Origin: JASSUD01 sp031963415
GTDB lineage: Bacteria > Pseudomonadota > Gammaproteobacteria > Burkholderiales > Burkholderiaceae
NCBI GenBank assembly: GCA_031963415.1
Contig: JASSUI010000001.1
Location: 1,984,001 to 2,048,000 of the forward strand
Length of the DNA: 64,000 bases
Reading direction: 5' to 3'
Position numbers and translations under genes: made by a program
Notes under the pieces: model-generated
Seen by the model: the letters and a program-made list of their open reading frames with translations, nothing else
Databases searched by the model: none
Told to the model about the DNA's origin: nothing
Shown here: one piece after another, positions 54,068 through 62,757 of the stretch
Numbering within the stretch: the first letter of the stretch is position 1
How the letters are laid out: the number at the start of each line of letters is the position of its first letter

Positions 54068-55081
54068 ATGCAACGGGCTACCAAGATTGTTGCTACGCTA
54101 GGCCCAGCCTCATGTGAAAGCGTAATGCTTACGCGCGTGATTAGTGCTGGCGTAGATGTCGCGCGTCTCAATTTTTCGCATGGTGCGGCGACTGAGCATC
54201 AAGCGATAGCCCAGCGCGTGCGTGCTGCAGCATTAACGGCAAATCGTGAGATTGCGTTAATGGCAGATTTGCAAGGCCCTAAAATTCGGCTTGGTAAATT
54301 TGCTAATGGCACAGTCAAACTAAAGGCGGGTCACTCATTTACCTTAGACGCGCAGTGTGAAATGGGTGATGCGACTCGCGTAGGATTGGACTATAAAGAA
54401 TTGCCCCGTGAGGTGAAGCCAGATGATGTGCTGTTGTTAAACGATGGGCGCATTGTTTTGACAGTTAAATGTGTTGCTGGAGATGAAGTTCACACCGTCG
54501 TTAAAATTGGCGGCGAATTATCCGATAACCAGGGAATTAATCGACAGGGCGGGGGGCTTTCTGCGCCGGCACTGACAGACAAAGATAAAACAGATATTCA
54601 AGCGGCAGTAGCGCTTGGTGCGGATTATATTGCTGTCTCGTTCGTCAAAAGCGCGCAAGATGACAAAGACTGCCTTAACCGTATTTTCACTCGCATTGAT
54701 CAAACGATTGCAATGGGTGCGCTGTTTACGGCGTGTCATCTCGGCGCTAAGGCGATCATTGCATTGACTGATTCCGGCGCGACCGCGCTCTCGATGAGCC
54801 GCCATTGGATTGGCGTGCCGATTTATGCATTCACTCCGCGCTTAGCAAGCCAAAGAGCAATGATGCTGTATCGTAATGTGATACCGCTGCATCTAGGACT
54901 GCATGATGATATTGATGAAGCAGTGGACGATGCGCTGCAAATGTTAGTCTCGAAGGATTTGGCTGTATCTGGCGATATCGTTGTCATGACGGCTGGTCAA
55001 CCGATGGGTCGGCCGGATGGAACAAATATGATGAAGATTGTAAAAATTGATGAGACCTATTCAAAACAAATAACTGATTGA
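54068..55081 (+). pseudogene. pyk: Pyruvate kinase with in-frame deletion of the catalytic core
   Basis: Begins normally (MQRATKIVATLGPASCESV, ARLNFSHGA, LMADLQGPKIR) and ends with a normal C-terminal domain (FTRIDQTIAMGALFTA; GQPMGRPDGTNMMKIV). It has only 337 residues, against about 475 in the family. The frame passes directly from AVSFVKSAQDDKDC to LNRIFTRIDQ. The missing 140 or so residues carry the catalytic Lys, the Mg2+-binding Glu/Asp (the ARGDLGVE segment) and the TATQMLESM region. The frame is open, so a protein may be made, but it cannot be an active pyruvate kinase. Flanking genes are intact. Another pyk elsewhere cannot be excluded. Confidence 0.9.
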
Positions 55082-55155
55082 TAGGTTTTAATAAAATGTT
55101 GAGCTACTGCGTCAAAGCAGTGCTATAAACACGTTTTTTGAATTAAGGAGATCTT

Positions 55156-56220
55156 ATGCCTCTCGTCTCAATGCGTCAGCTGTTAGATCATGCTGCTGAG
55201 AATGGCTATGGGCTGCCAGCATTTAATGTTAATAATTTAGAACAAGTGCAAGCGATTATGGCAGCGGCGGATGAGGTTAATGCGCCGGTGATTATGCAAG
55301 CTTCAGCGGGAGCGCGAAAATATGCTGGTGAAGCGTTTCTGCGTCATCTGATTGCGGCTGCGGTCGAAGCTTATCCGCATATTCCTGTTGTGATGCATCA
55401 AGACCATGGACAATCGCCAGATGTTTGTTCAGCGGCCATTGACAGTGGTTTTACCAGCGTCATGATGGACGGTTCATTGCGCGAAGACGGTAAGACAATT
55501 GCTAGCTATGAGTACAACGTAGAGGTAACCCGAAAAGTGGTGGACTTTGCGCATAAGCTTGGCGTGACAGTTGAGGGTGAGTTAGGTTGCCTAGGTTCGT
55601 TGGAAACGATGCAGGGTGATAAAGAAGATGGGCACGGTGCGGAAGGAACATTGAGCCGTGAACAATTACTCACCGATCCAGAAGAAGCTGCTGAGTTTGT
55701 CAAATTAACGCAATGCGATGCGTTAGCAATTGCGATTGGCACATCGCATGGTGCATATAAATTCACGAAAAAGCCGACTGGCGATATTTTGGCCATTGAT
55801 CGTATTAAGCAAATTCACCAGCGTCTGCCTAATACCCATTTGGTTATGCATGGCTCCTCTTCAGTGCCGCAAGAATTGTTAGCAGAAATCAGAGAATTTG
55901 GCGGAAACTTAAAAGAAACTTATGGCGTGCCAGTAGAAGAGATTCAAGAAGGAATTCGGCATGGCGTGCGCAAAGTCAATATTGATACTGATTTGCGGCT
56001 AGCGATGACCGGTGCTGTTCGCCGCTTTTTGGCAGAAAACCCAGATAAATTTGATCCGCGTGAATTCTTAAAACCAGCGCGTGCTGCTGCTCAAGCAGTA
56101 TGTCGGGCGCGTTTCGAGGCATTTTGGTGCGCCGGCCAAGCAAGCAAAATTAAGGTTGTGCCACTTGAAAAAATGGCCGAGCGTTATCGGCTGGGTGAAT
56201 TGGCACCCATGATTCAGTAA
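55156..56220 (+). CDS. fbaA: Class II fructose-bisphosphate aldolase
   Basis: 354-residue zinc-dependent aldolase that interconverts fructose-1,6-bisphosphate with DHAP and glyceraldehyde-3-phosphate. Starts MPLVSMRQLLDHAAENGYG with AAGGAG six bases upstream. Zinc and substrate residues are in VVMHQDHGQSP, GTSHGAYKF, HGSSSVPQE and KVNIDTDLR. Full length. Same position after pgk-pyk as in Burkholderia. Confidence 0.97.
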   Translation: MPLVSMRQLLDHAAENGYGLPAFNVNNLEQVQAIMAAADEVNAPVIMQASAGARKYAGEAFLRHLIAAAVEAYPHIPVVMHQDHGQSPDVCSAAIDSGFTSVMMDGSLREDGKTIASYEYNVEVTRKVVDFAHKLGVTVEGELGCLGSLETMQGDKEDGHGAEGTLSREQLLTDPEEAAEFVKLTQCDALAIAIGTSHGAYKFTKKPTGDILAIDRIKQIHQRLPNTHLVMHGSSSVPQELLAEIREFGGNLKETYGVPVEEIQEGIRHGVRKVNIDTDLRLAMTGAVRRFLAENPDKFDPREFLKPARAAAQAVCRARFEAFWCAGQASKIKVVPLEKMAERYRLGELAPMIQ

Positions 56221-56227
56221 GTATCGT

Positions 56228-56285
56228 TTTCCACACCCATTACCTTTAGTCTCATTTTTTCACCGACTGGGAACAGACTATTAAC
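56228..56285. repeat. Family E partial repeat
   Basis: On the minus strand this reads AATAGTCTGTTCCCAGTCGG followed by AAAGGTAATGGGTGTGG. It resembles one arm of the family E element at 38410-38582. It fills the fbaA-purC spacer. Confidence 0.4.
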
Positions 56286-56307
56286 ACCACACCACTGTAA
56301 ATTCTTT

Positions 56308-57201
56308 ATGCCATCTACTCTCTATCAATCAAAACTACATTCGCTGCCTTTAGTTGGCTGTGGCAAGGTACGCGATAGCTATGCTGTGGGTGAGGATAAG
56401 TTATTGATTATTACCACTGATAGGCTCTCTGCCTTTGATGTAGTACTCAACGAACCGATTCCCGGTAAAGGTCAGGTATTGAACCAAATGAGCGACTTTT
56501 GGTTCGATAAATTGGCTGGCATCGTCCCTAATCACTTGACGGGTATTGCACCGCAGAGTGCCGTTGCCGAGGATGAGGTGGCTCAGGTAGAAGGGCGTGC
56601 TGTGGTGGTTAAGCGACTCCAGCCAATTTTGGTGGAAGCGGTCGTGCGAGGCTATTTAGCTGGCAGCGCTTGGCAAGAATATCAGGCAACGGGCACGGTA
56701 TGCGGCATCCAACTACCTGCTGGTTTGCAAAATGCGCAGAAACTGCCTCAGCCGATCTTTACGCCAGCGGCAAAAGCGCAGCATGGTGAACATGATGAGA
56801 ATATTACGTTTGCTGAAATGCAAACGCGTATCGGTGAAGAGCTCGCTGAGCAAATTCGCACGGTAAGCTTGCAGCTCTATCAGGCAGCGGCCGATTATGC
56901 AGCGCAGCGGGGAATTTTGATTGCTGACACCAAATTTGAATTTGGATTAGATGATAATCAAACTCTGCACTTGATGGATGAAGTATTAACCGCTGATTCT
57001 TCACGTTTTTGGCCAGCTGATGAATATCAAATAGGCGTCAACCCGCCTTCGTTTGACAAACAATTTGTGCGTGACTGGCTCCTAACACAACACTGGCAAA
57101 AAACGCCACCGGCACCTAATTTGCCAGCCGAGATTGTTGAAAAAACGGCGGCGAAATATCGCGAAGCGTTGACTCGCTTGACGGGCAAGACCTTAAGTTA
57201 A
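56308..57201 (+). CDS. purC: SAICAR synthase
   Basis: 297-residue phosphoribosylaminoimidazole-succinocarboxamide synthase, which joins CAIR and aspartate using ATP. Motifs: GKVRDSYAVGEDKLLIITTDRLSAFD (quoted start GKVRDSY), VEAVVRGYLAGSAWQEY, DENITF and DTKFEFGLD. First of a tight purine set with purE and purK. Confidence 0.97.
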   Translation: MPSTLYQSKLHSLPLVGCGKVRDSYAVGEDKLLIITTDRLSAFDVVLNEPIPGKGQVLNQMSDFWFDKLAGIVPNHLTGIAPQSAVAEDEVAQVEGRAVVVKRLQPILVEAVVRGYLAGSAWQEYQATGTVCGIQLPAGLQNAQKLPQPIFTPAAKAQHGEHDENITFAEMQTRIGEELAEQIRTVSLQLYQAAADYAAQRGILIADTKFEFGLDDNQTLHLMDEVLTADSSRFWPADEYQIGVNPPSFDKQFVRDWLLTQHWQKTPPAPNLPAEIVEKTAAKYREALTRLTGKTLS

Positions 57202-57238
57202 TAGATCACATTTTTTTTCTATTTTTCAAAATAAGTGA

Positions 57239-57799
57239 ATGAATAAGACAGCACCTATCTCCACGCTTAGCGAAGCTGCGCGTGCGCAACCACAAGCCCC
57301 GCTGATTGGCGTGGTGATGGGATCTAACTCGGATTGGGAAACTATGCAGCGCGCTGTGGCTGTGCTGGAAGACTTTGGCGTGCCCTATGAAGCCAGAGTA
57401 TTGTCAGCGCATCGCATGCCGGACCAAATGTTTGAATATGCAGAAAGCGCTCGCGCCCGCGGCTTAGCGGCGATTATTGCGGGCGCTGGAGGGGCTGCAC
57501 ATCTGCCCGGTATGTTGGCTGCCAAAACTATCGTGCCGGTGCTTGGGGTGCCTGTACCAGGGCAACATTTGAGTGGTGTAGATTCTTTGTATTCGATTGT
57601 GCAAATGCCTAAAGGGGTGCCCGTGGCAACCTTTGCTATTGGTGCTGCTGGCGCGACGAATGCGGCACTCTTTGCTGTTGCGATGTTGGCTGCTAAGCAA
57701 CCCGCACTTGCCGATAAATTACAGGCATTTCGAGAGCAGCAACGCGAAGCTGCTAGCGCTGTTGAATTGCCTGTTTCTCCTTCTCCTTCTACTTCTTGA
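57239..57799 (+). CDS. purE: N5-CAIR mutase, catalytic subunit
   Basis: 186-residue PurE with the active-site start GVVMGSNSDWETM, SAHRMPDQMFEYA and AGAGGAAHLPGM. It rearranges N5-CAIR to CAIR. The C-terminal 15 residues (PVSPSPSTS) are an unusual Ser/Pro tail. The purK start lies 21 bases after the stop. Confidence 0.96.
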   Translation: MNKTAPISTLSEAARAQPQAPLIGVVMGSNSDWETMQRAVAVLEDFGVPYEARVLSAHRMPDQMFEYAESARARGLAAIIAGAGGAAHLPGMLAAKTIVPVLGVPVPGQHLSGVDSLYSIVQMPKGVPVATFAIGAAGATNAALFAVAMLAAKQPALADKLQAFREQQREAASAVELPVSPSPSTS

Positions 57800-57819
57800 A
57801 TACTAAAGGCGGGTTACTG

Positions 57820-59019
57820 ATGTCACAGATGAGCAGTGCGCATGCTGCCCCGATTGCTCCTATTCTTCCTAGCGCTTGGCTTGGCATGCTCGGCGGTGGT
57901 CAACTCGGTCGTATGTTTTGCACGGCTGCGCAAGCAATGGGATATCGAGTAGCAGTACTCGACCCTGATCAAGCTAGCCCGGCTGGCTCAGTGGCTGACC
58001 GTCACCTATGTGCACCGTATGATGACGAGGCAGCGCTTATTGAACTGGGTGAGCTGTGTGCCGCTATTTCGACTGAATTTGAAAATGTGCCAGCAGCTAG
58101 CCTTGATCTGCTTGCGCGTCACAGCTTAGTCAGTCCTGCGAGTCAATCTCTTGCGATTGCACAAGATCGTATAACGGAAAAGCGTTTTATTGCTGAATGC
58201 GGCATTGCGGTGGCCCCTCATCTTGAGATCGCCTCAGCGAATGAGTTAGCAAATATCACAGATGAGCAACTAGACACCGTTTTGCCAGGAATTTTGAAAA
58301 CAGCTCGGCTTGGTTATGACGGTAGAGGTCAAATAAGCGTAGCGACCCCAAATGAAGTGCGCAGCGCGCACGAGTTGCTCGGCGCTGTTGCATGCGTGTT
58401 AGAGAAACGTTTACCGTTGGCCTATGAAGTATCTGCTTTGATTGCGCGCGGGTTTGATGGTCAGACTGTGGTTTACCCGCTAGCGCAAAATATCCATCAC
58501 AACGGAATTCTTGCGTATACCTGCGCGCCTGCGCCGGATGCATCGCCGACGTTAGTTGCTCAGGCACAGCAGGCAGCATTAAAAATAGCGGCGCGCATGG
58601 ATTATGTCGGCGTGCTATGTGTTGAATTTTTTGTGCTGCAAGATGGCTCACTGATTGCCAATGAGATGGCACCGCGCCCACACAATTCAGGCCACTACAC
58701 GATCAATGCCTGCGCGACTAACCAGTTTGAACAGCAGGTTCGGGCGATGACCGCGATGCCACTTGGCGACACACGGCAGTACTGTGCAGCGGTTATGCTG
58801 AATGTGCTTGGGGATTGCTGGTTTGTCGGAGAGTCGATGCGGACGCCGCCATGGCAACAAGTTGCTGCTATACCTTCAGCACATTTGCATTTGTACGCCA
58901 AGCAAGAGGCACGTAAGGGACGCAAGATGGGGCATATCACGCTCACAGCTCCTACGCTTGCGCGTGCTCAGGTGGCGGCGCGTGAATGCGCTGAACTTTT
59001 GAGTATTCCACTGATTTAG
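57820..59019 (+). CDS. purK: N5-CAIR synthase, ATP-grasp subunit
   Basis: About 399 residues. ATG 57820 (MSQMSSAHAAP) has AAAGGCGGG upstream and is preferred to a TTG at 57796 that overlaps the end of purE. The family start SAWLGMLGGGQLGRMF, ATP-grasp segments (KTARLGYDGRGQ; YEVSALIARGFDG), and NEMAPRPHNSGHYT are present. It works with PurE. Confidence 0.96.
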   Translation: MSQMSSAHAAPIAPILPSAWLGMLGGGQLGRMFCTAAQAMGYRVAVLDPDQASPAGSVADRHLCAPYDDEAALIELGELCAAISTEFENVPAASLDLLARHSLVSPASQSLAIAQDRITEKRFIAECGIAVAPHLEIASANELANITDEQLDTVLPGILKTARLGYDGRGQISVATPNEVRSAHELLGAVACVLEKRLPLAYEVSALIARGFDGQTVVYPLAQNIHHNGILAYTCAPAPDASPTLVAQAQQAALKIAARMDYVGVLCVEFFVLQDGSLIANEMAPRPHNSGHYTINACATNQFEQQVRAMTAMPLGDTRQYCAAVMLNVLGDCWFVGESMRTPPWQQVAAIPSAHLHLYAKQEARKGRKMGHITLTAPTLARAQVAARECAELLSIPLI

Positions 59020-59033
59020 CGTGAGAGGAAAAA

Positions 59034-60113
59034 TTGATAGGCAACACTTCTGCGCCTCACTCAAAGCTAAAAAGCGAGGTGGATGCGAAGGCGATTGAGC
59101 AAGCCGTGCATACGTTGAATGCCGGCGAATTAGTCGCGTTTCCTACCGAAACGGTCTACGGTTTGGGTGCGGATGCGAGTAATCCAGCGGCTATCGCTCG
59201 TCTTTTTGCATTAAAAGGGCGTCCATCTAATCATCCTGTGATTGTGCATCTGCCTGAAAGAGCTGATCCAGCTTATTGGGTGAATGGTGCTTTACCCCCT
59301 CAAGCGCAAGCGCTAATTGATGCATTTTGGCCAGGTCCTTTGACACTGATTCTTAAACGTGCTGCGTACATCCCTCCGGCAGTGAGTGGTGGGCAAGATT
59401 CGATTGGACTACGCTGCCCAGCACATCCATTGGCCCAAGCGCTATTACAAGCTCTGCAAGATTCATCTTCTACGCCACGTGGCCTGGCGGCTCCTTCTGC
59501 AAATCGTTTTGGACGTGTAAGCCCAACAACAGCGCAACATGTGCGGGATGAATTCAGTACGACCGTCTCTGTTTTAGACGGTGGAGCTTGTAGCGTCGGC
59601 ATTGAGTCAACGATTCTGGATTTATCACGAACGCATCCGATAGTGCTGCGTGCGGGCCAAATAGGTGTGATGCAGTTGGCTGAAGTTTTAGGCGTTTCAC
59701 CACAACAGCTTAGCGGGGACGATGCAGCTGAAAAGAGTAACGTATCGTTGCAACAGGATGAAATAACACCCCGTGCACCAGGCACACTGAAAGCACACTA
59801 TGCGCCGCGCATTCCTCTCTTTTTACTAAATGTAGATGAGATTGCTAAAACACTTGAGCAGTGCGCGCCCGATGAGCGTGTTGCACTGATTGTGCGTGAG
59901 CCAAATCGTTGGCACGGCCAAGCTAATCTGAAGGTGATAGCTGCGCCTGTCGAGCCAGAGGCTTATGCGCGCGATTTGTATCGCTTGCTGCGCCAATTGG
60001 AAAAGGCGGATGTGCGATGCATCTTGGTTGAAAAATTGCCTTCTACTTTGGCCTGGGCGGCAATCAATGATCGTCTTGGTCGCGCGGCAGCTGCGTTTAA
60101 AGGTGCGGATTAA
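59034..60113 (+). CDS. tsaC: L-threonylcarbamoyladenylate synthase (Sua5/YwlC type)
   Basis: 359-residue enzyme making threonylcarbamoyl-AMP for tRNA t6A37. It has the YrdC domain (FPTETVYGLGADASNP; KGRPSNHPVIVHL; SANRFGRVSPT) plus a C-terminal Sua5 domain after a linker near APGTLKAHYAPR. The start is TTG 59034 with GAGG five bases upstream. Its TAA overlaps the murB ATG by one base (TAATG), so the two are coupled. Confidence 0.94.
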   Translation: MIGNTSAPHSKLKSEVDAKAIEQAVHTLNAGELVAFPTETVYGLGADASNPAAIARLFALKGRPSNHPVIVHLPERADPAYWVNGALPPQAQALIDAFWPGPLTLILKRAAYIPPAVSGGQDSIGLRCPAHPLAQALLQALQDSSSTPRGLAAPSANRFGRVSPTTAQHVRDEFSTTVSVLDGGACSVGIESTILDLSRTHPIVLRAGQIGVMQLAEVLGVSPQQLSGDDAAEKSNVSLQQDEITPRAPGTLKAHYAPRIPLFLLNVDEIAKTLEQCAPDERVALIVREPNRWHGQANLKVIAAPVEPEAYARDLYRLLRQLEKADVRCILVEKLPSTLAWAAINDRLGRAAAAFKGAD

Positions 60114-61132
60114 TGTCTGCTCTGTTTTCCAACTATTCATTGCTTTCCCATAACACGTTCGGTTTTGATGTGCGCGCACGCTATGCGCAGTTGATCGAAA
60201 CCGAAGAACAATTGTCGAAGGCTTTAGCCGACCCACGTACTATAGATTTGCCGCGGTTGGTTTTAGGGGGCGGTAGCAATATTGTGTTGACTCGGGATTT
60301 CGACGGTGTCGTTTGGTTGATCACTCTAAGTGGCCGGCGTTTAGTCAATGAAAGTGAGCACGCTTGGTGGGTCGAAGCAGGGGCGGGCGAAAACTGGCAC
60401 AAGTTTGTGGAATGGACACTTCAGCAGGGATGGCCAGGACTTGAGAATCTGGCATTAATCCCCGGTAAAGTAGGGGCAGCACCGATTCAGAATATTGGCG
60501 CATATGGTCTTGAAATAAGCGAACTGCTGGCTAGCGTACGCGTGATTGAATTAGCGACGGGTGAATCACGAGTATTGGATGTTAAAGATTGCCAATTTGG
60601 CTACCGAGATAGCTTTTTTAAGCAGCAAGGGCGTGATCGTTTTGTGATTGTCTCAGTAACCTTTCGTTTGCCCAAAAAATGGCGGCCGCGTTATAACTAT
60701 GCTGCGTTGGCAAATGAGTTAGCCAAACGGCATATTGAAGTACCAACGCCGCAAGATATATTCTCTGCCGTAGTAACTGTGCGCCGCACTAAATTGCCCG
60801 ATCCGGCGCAGATAGGGAACGCAGGCAGTTTTTTCAAGAATCCAGTGGTTGAACGAAGCCATTTCGAGAAATTAAGGGCTCGTGAACCCAGGTTAGTCGC
60901 CTATCTTCAAACTGATCAACGCGTCAAGCTTGCTGCAGGTTGGTTAATTGAGCAGTGTGGCTGGAAAGGCCAAACGTGCGGCCACGTTGGTGTGCATGCC
61001 GAACAGGCTTTAGTTCTCACTAACCGTGGGGGAGGGAGCGGTGCAGAGATAGTAGAGTTGGCGACGGCTATTCAAGCCGATGTAGAGAAGCGTTTCGCGG
61101 TACGTTTAGAACCAGAACCATTGATAGTGTAA
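60113..61132 (+). CDS. murB: UDP-N-acetylenolpyruvoylglucosamine reductase
   Basis: 339-residue FAD-dependent reductase of peptidoglycan synthesis. FAD-binding segments: NTFGFDVRARYA, LGGGSNIVLTRDFDG, and GLENLALIPGKVGAAPIQNIGAYG (quoted start GLENLALIPGKVGAAP). The catalytic serine is in GNAGSFFKNP. This is the type I (E. coli-like) length with the extra C-terminal region. It shows peptidoglycan synthesis is retained. Confidence 0.97.
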   Translation: MSALFSNYSLLSHNTFGFDVRARYAQLIETEEQLSKALADPRTIDLPRLVLGGGSNIVLTRDFDGVVWLITLSGRRLVNESEHAWWVEAGAGENWHKFVEWTLQQGWPGLENLALIPGKVGAAPIQNIGAYGLEISELLASVRVIELATGESRVLDVKDCQFGYRDSFFKQQGRDRFVIVSVTFRLPKKWRPRYNYAALANELAKRHIEVPTPQDIFSAVVTVRRTKLPDPAQIGNAGSFFKNPVVERSHFEKLRAREPRLVAYLQTDQRVKLAAGWLIEQCGWKGQTCGHVGVHAEQALVLTNRGGGSGAEIVELATAIQADVEKRFAVRLEPEPLIV

Positions 61133-61150
61133 TAGGCTGCTTTAGCAGCT

Positions 61151-62389
61151 TTAAGCTCGCTTGCCGCATTGTCGGCGTCGTGCATTCTCTGCGATGCGTA
61201 AGCGTAGTGCATTGATTTTAATAAAGCCGCTTGCATCAGCTTGGTCATAAGCGCCTCCGTCATCTTCAAATGTCGCAATGTTTGGCTCGAACAAACTGTT
61301 TTCTGAGTCCCGTGCGAGTACCGTGACGTTACCTTTATAAAGTTGCACGCGCACCCAACCGTTCACATATTGCTGCGTGTGGTCAATTAACACTTGGAGG
61401 GCTTGTCGCTTTGGACTCCACCAATAACCGTTATAGATTAGGGCTGCATAGCGGGGCATTAAATCATCTTTTAAGTGAGCGACCTCACGATCTAGCGTAA
61501 TCGATTCGATACCACGATGTGCTTTGAGCAAAATAGTACCGCCTGGCGTTTCATAACAGCCGCGTGATTTGATGCCAACGTAGCGATTTTCGACTAAATC
61601 AAGACGTCCAATACCATGTCGGCGGCCCAATTGATTTAATTCGATAAGTAGTTGTGCCGGACTTAAACGTTTGCCGTTTAGGGCGATAGGGTCGCCTTTT
61701 TCGTATTCAAGCTCGAGATACTCTGGCTCATCTGGGGTATTTTCAAGGTCTGCTGTCCAGCGCCACATTTGAGATTCTGCTTCGGCTTTAGGGTTTTCAA
61801 GATGCCGACCTTCATACGAAATATGCAGAAAATTGGCGTCCATCGAATAAAGAGCGCCAGCTTGGGTTGGATCGGTTTTGATTGGAATGCCTGCTTGGTG
61901 TGCGTATTTAAGTAGTTTCTCGCGCGAGAATAAATCCCATTCGCGCCACGGTGCAATAACGCTGATCTCGGGCGCTAGCGCATAATAAGCAAGCTCAAAG
62001 CGGATTTGATCATTGCCTTTGTCTGTCGCTCCATGCGCGACGGCATAAGCTCCTGTTTGCTGTGCGATCTCAATTTGCCGCTTAGCAATCAATGGGCGCG
62101 CGATAGAAGTGCTGAGTAGATATTCACCTTCGTATAGTGTATTGCAGCGAAACATAGGAAAGACGAAATCGCGTACAAACACTTCGCGTAATTCGTCAAC
62201 GAAAATATTTTCTGGTCTGATGCCCAGTTGCAATGCTTTTTGCCGAGCCTCGGCCAGCTCCTCACCTTGACCAATATCTGCGGTAAAAGTGACGATCTCA
62301 GCTTGATAGTGATCTTGTAACCATTTGAGGATAACTGAGGTGTCCAGACCGCCTGAATAGGTAAGCACAATTTTGGCAGAGTTGGTCAT
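61151..62389 (-). CDS. argG: Argininosuccinate synthase
   Basis: 412-residue ATP-dependent ligase of citrulline and aspartate. PP-loop LTYSGGLDTSVI at the N-terminus, AHGATDKGNDQIRFE, and YVGIKSRGCYETPGG are present. The frame is complete with a basic C-terminus (NARRRQCGKRA). Convergent with murB, 18 bases apart. Confidence 0.97.
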   Translation of the reverse strand: MTNSAKIVLTYSGGLDTSVILKWLQDHYQAEIVTFTADIGQGEELAEARQKALQLGIRPENIFVDELREVFVRDFVFPMFRCNTLYEGEYLLSTSIARPLIAKRQIEIAQQTGAYAVAHGATDKGNDQIRFELAYYALAPEISVIAPWREWDLFSREKLLKYAHQAGIPIKTDPTQAGALYSMDANFLHISYEGRHLENPKAEAESQMWRWTADLENTPDEPEYLELEYEKGDPIALNGKRLSPAQLLIELNQLGRRHGIGRLDLVENRYVGIKSRGCYETPGGTILLKAHRGIESITLDREVAHLKDDLMPRYAALIYNGYWWSPKRQALQVLIDHTQQYVNGWVRVQLYKGNVTVLARDSENSLFEPNIATFEDDGGAYDQADASGFIKINALRLRIAENARRRQCGKRA

Positions 62390-62757
62390 TATGGGGAGCT
62401 AGCCTATTCAAGGCTTAAGGCGAAGTTCTAAAAATTTTATTGTGCCATCAAGGCGAGCTTCCTCTGCAGGTTAAAACGATGGAATGTTATGGAATGAAGC
62501 TGATACAACACTGAGATAGGTATAAGTGAAATGCTATATTGAAGGTAAGCTTGCGTTCGATAAGCCTTTTTATTAACTGGCAAAAATTTGGACAGCTATC
62601 GATGCTGATTTCTTAGCGTTGATAAGATCGTATTAATACTGTTGGCTGATAGATAAATTTAAATCCGGTGTAGTACTCTCTAAATGAATGTGATGCGCTG
62701 TTTGAAAGTCTGAGTAGCAGTGACCACTTCTTTATCTTTGTTTCCGTTATTGAAAAA
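62390..62757. promoter_or_regulatory. Divergent argG-leuC spacer
   Basis: 368 bases between the divergent argG and leuC starts must hold both promoters. I see no clear attenuator, leucine-rich leader peptide or operator, and no gene. Confidence 0.4.
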
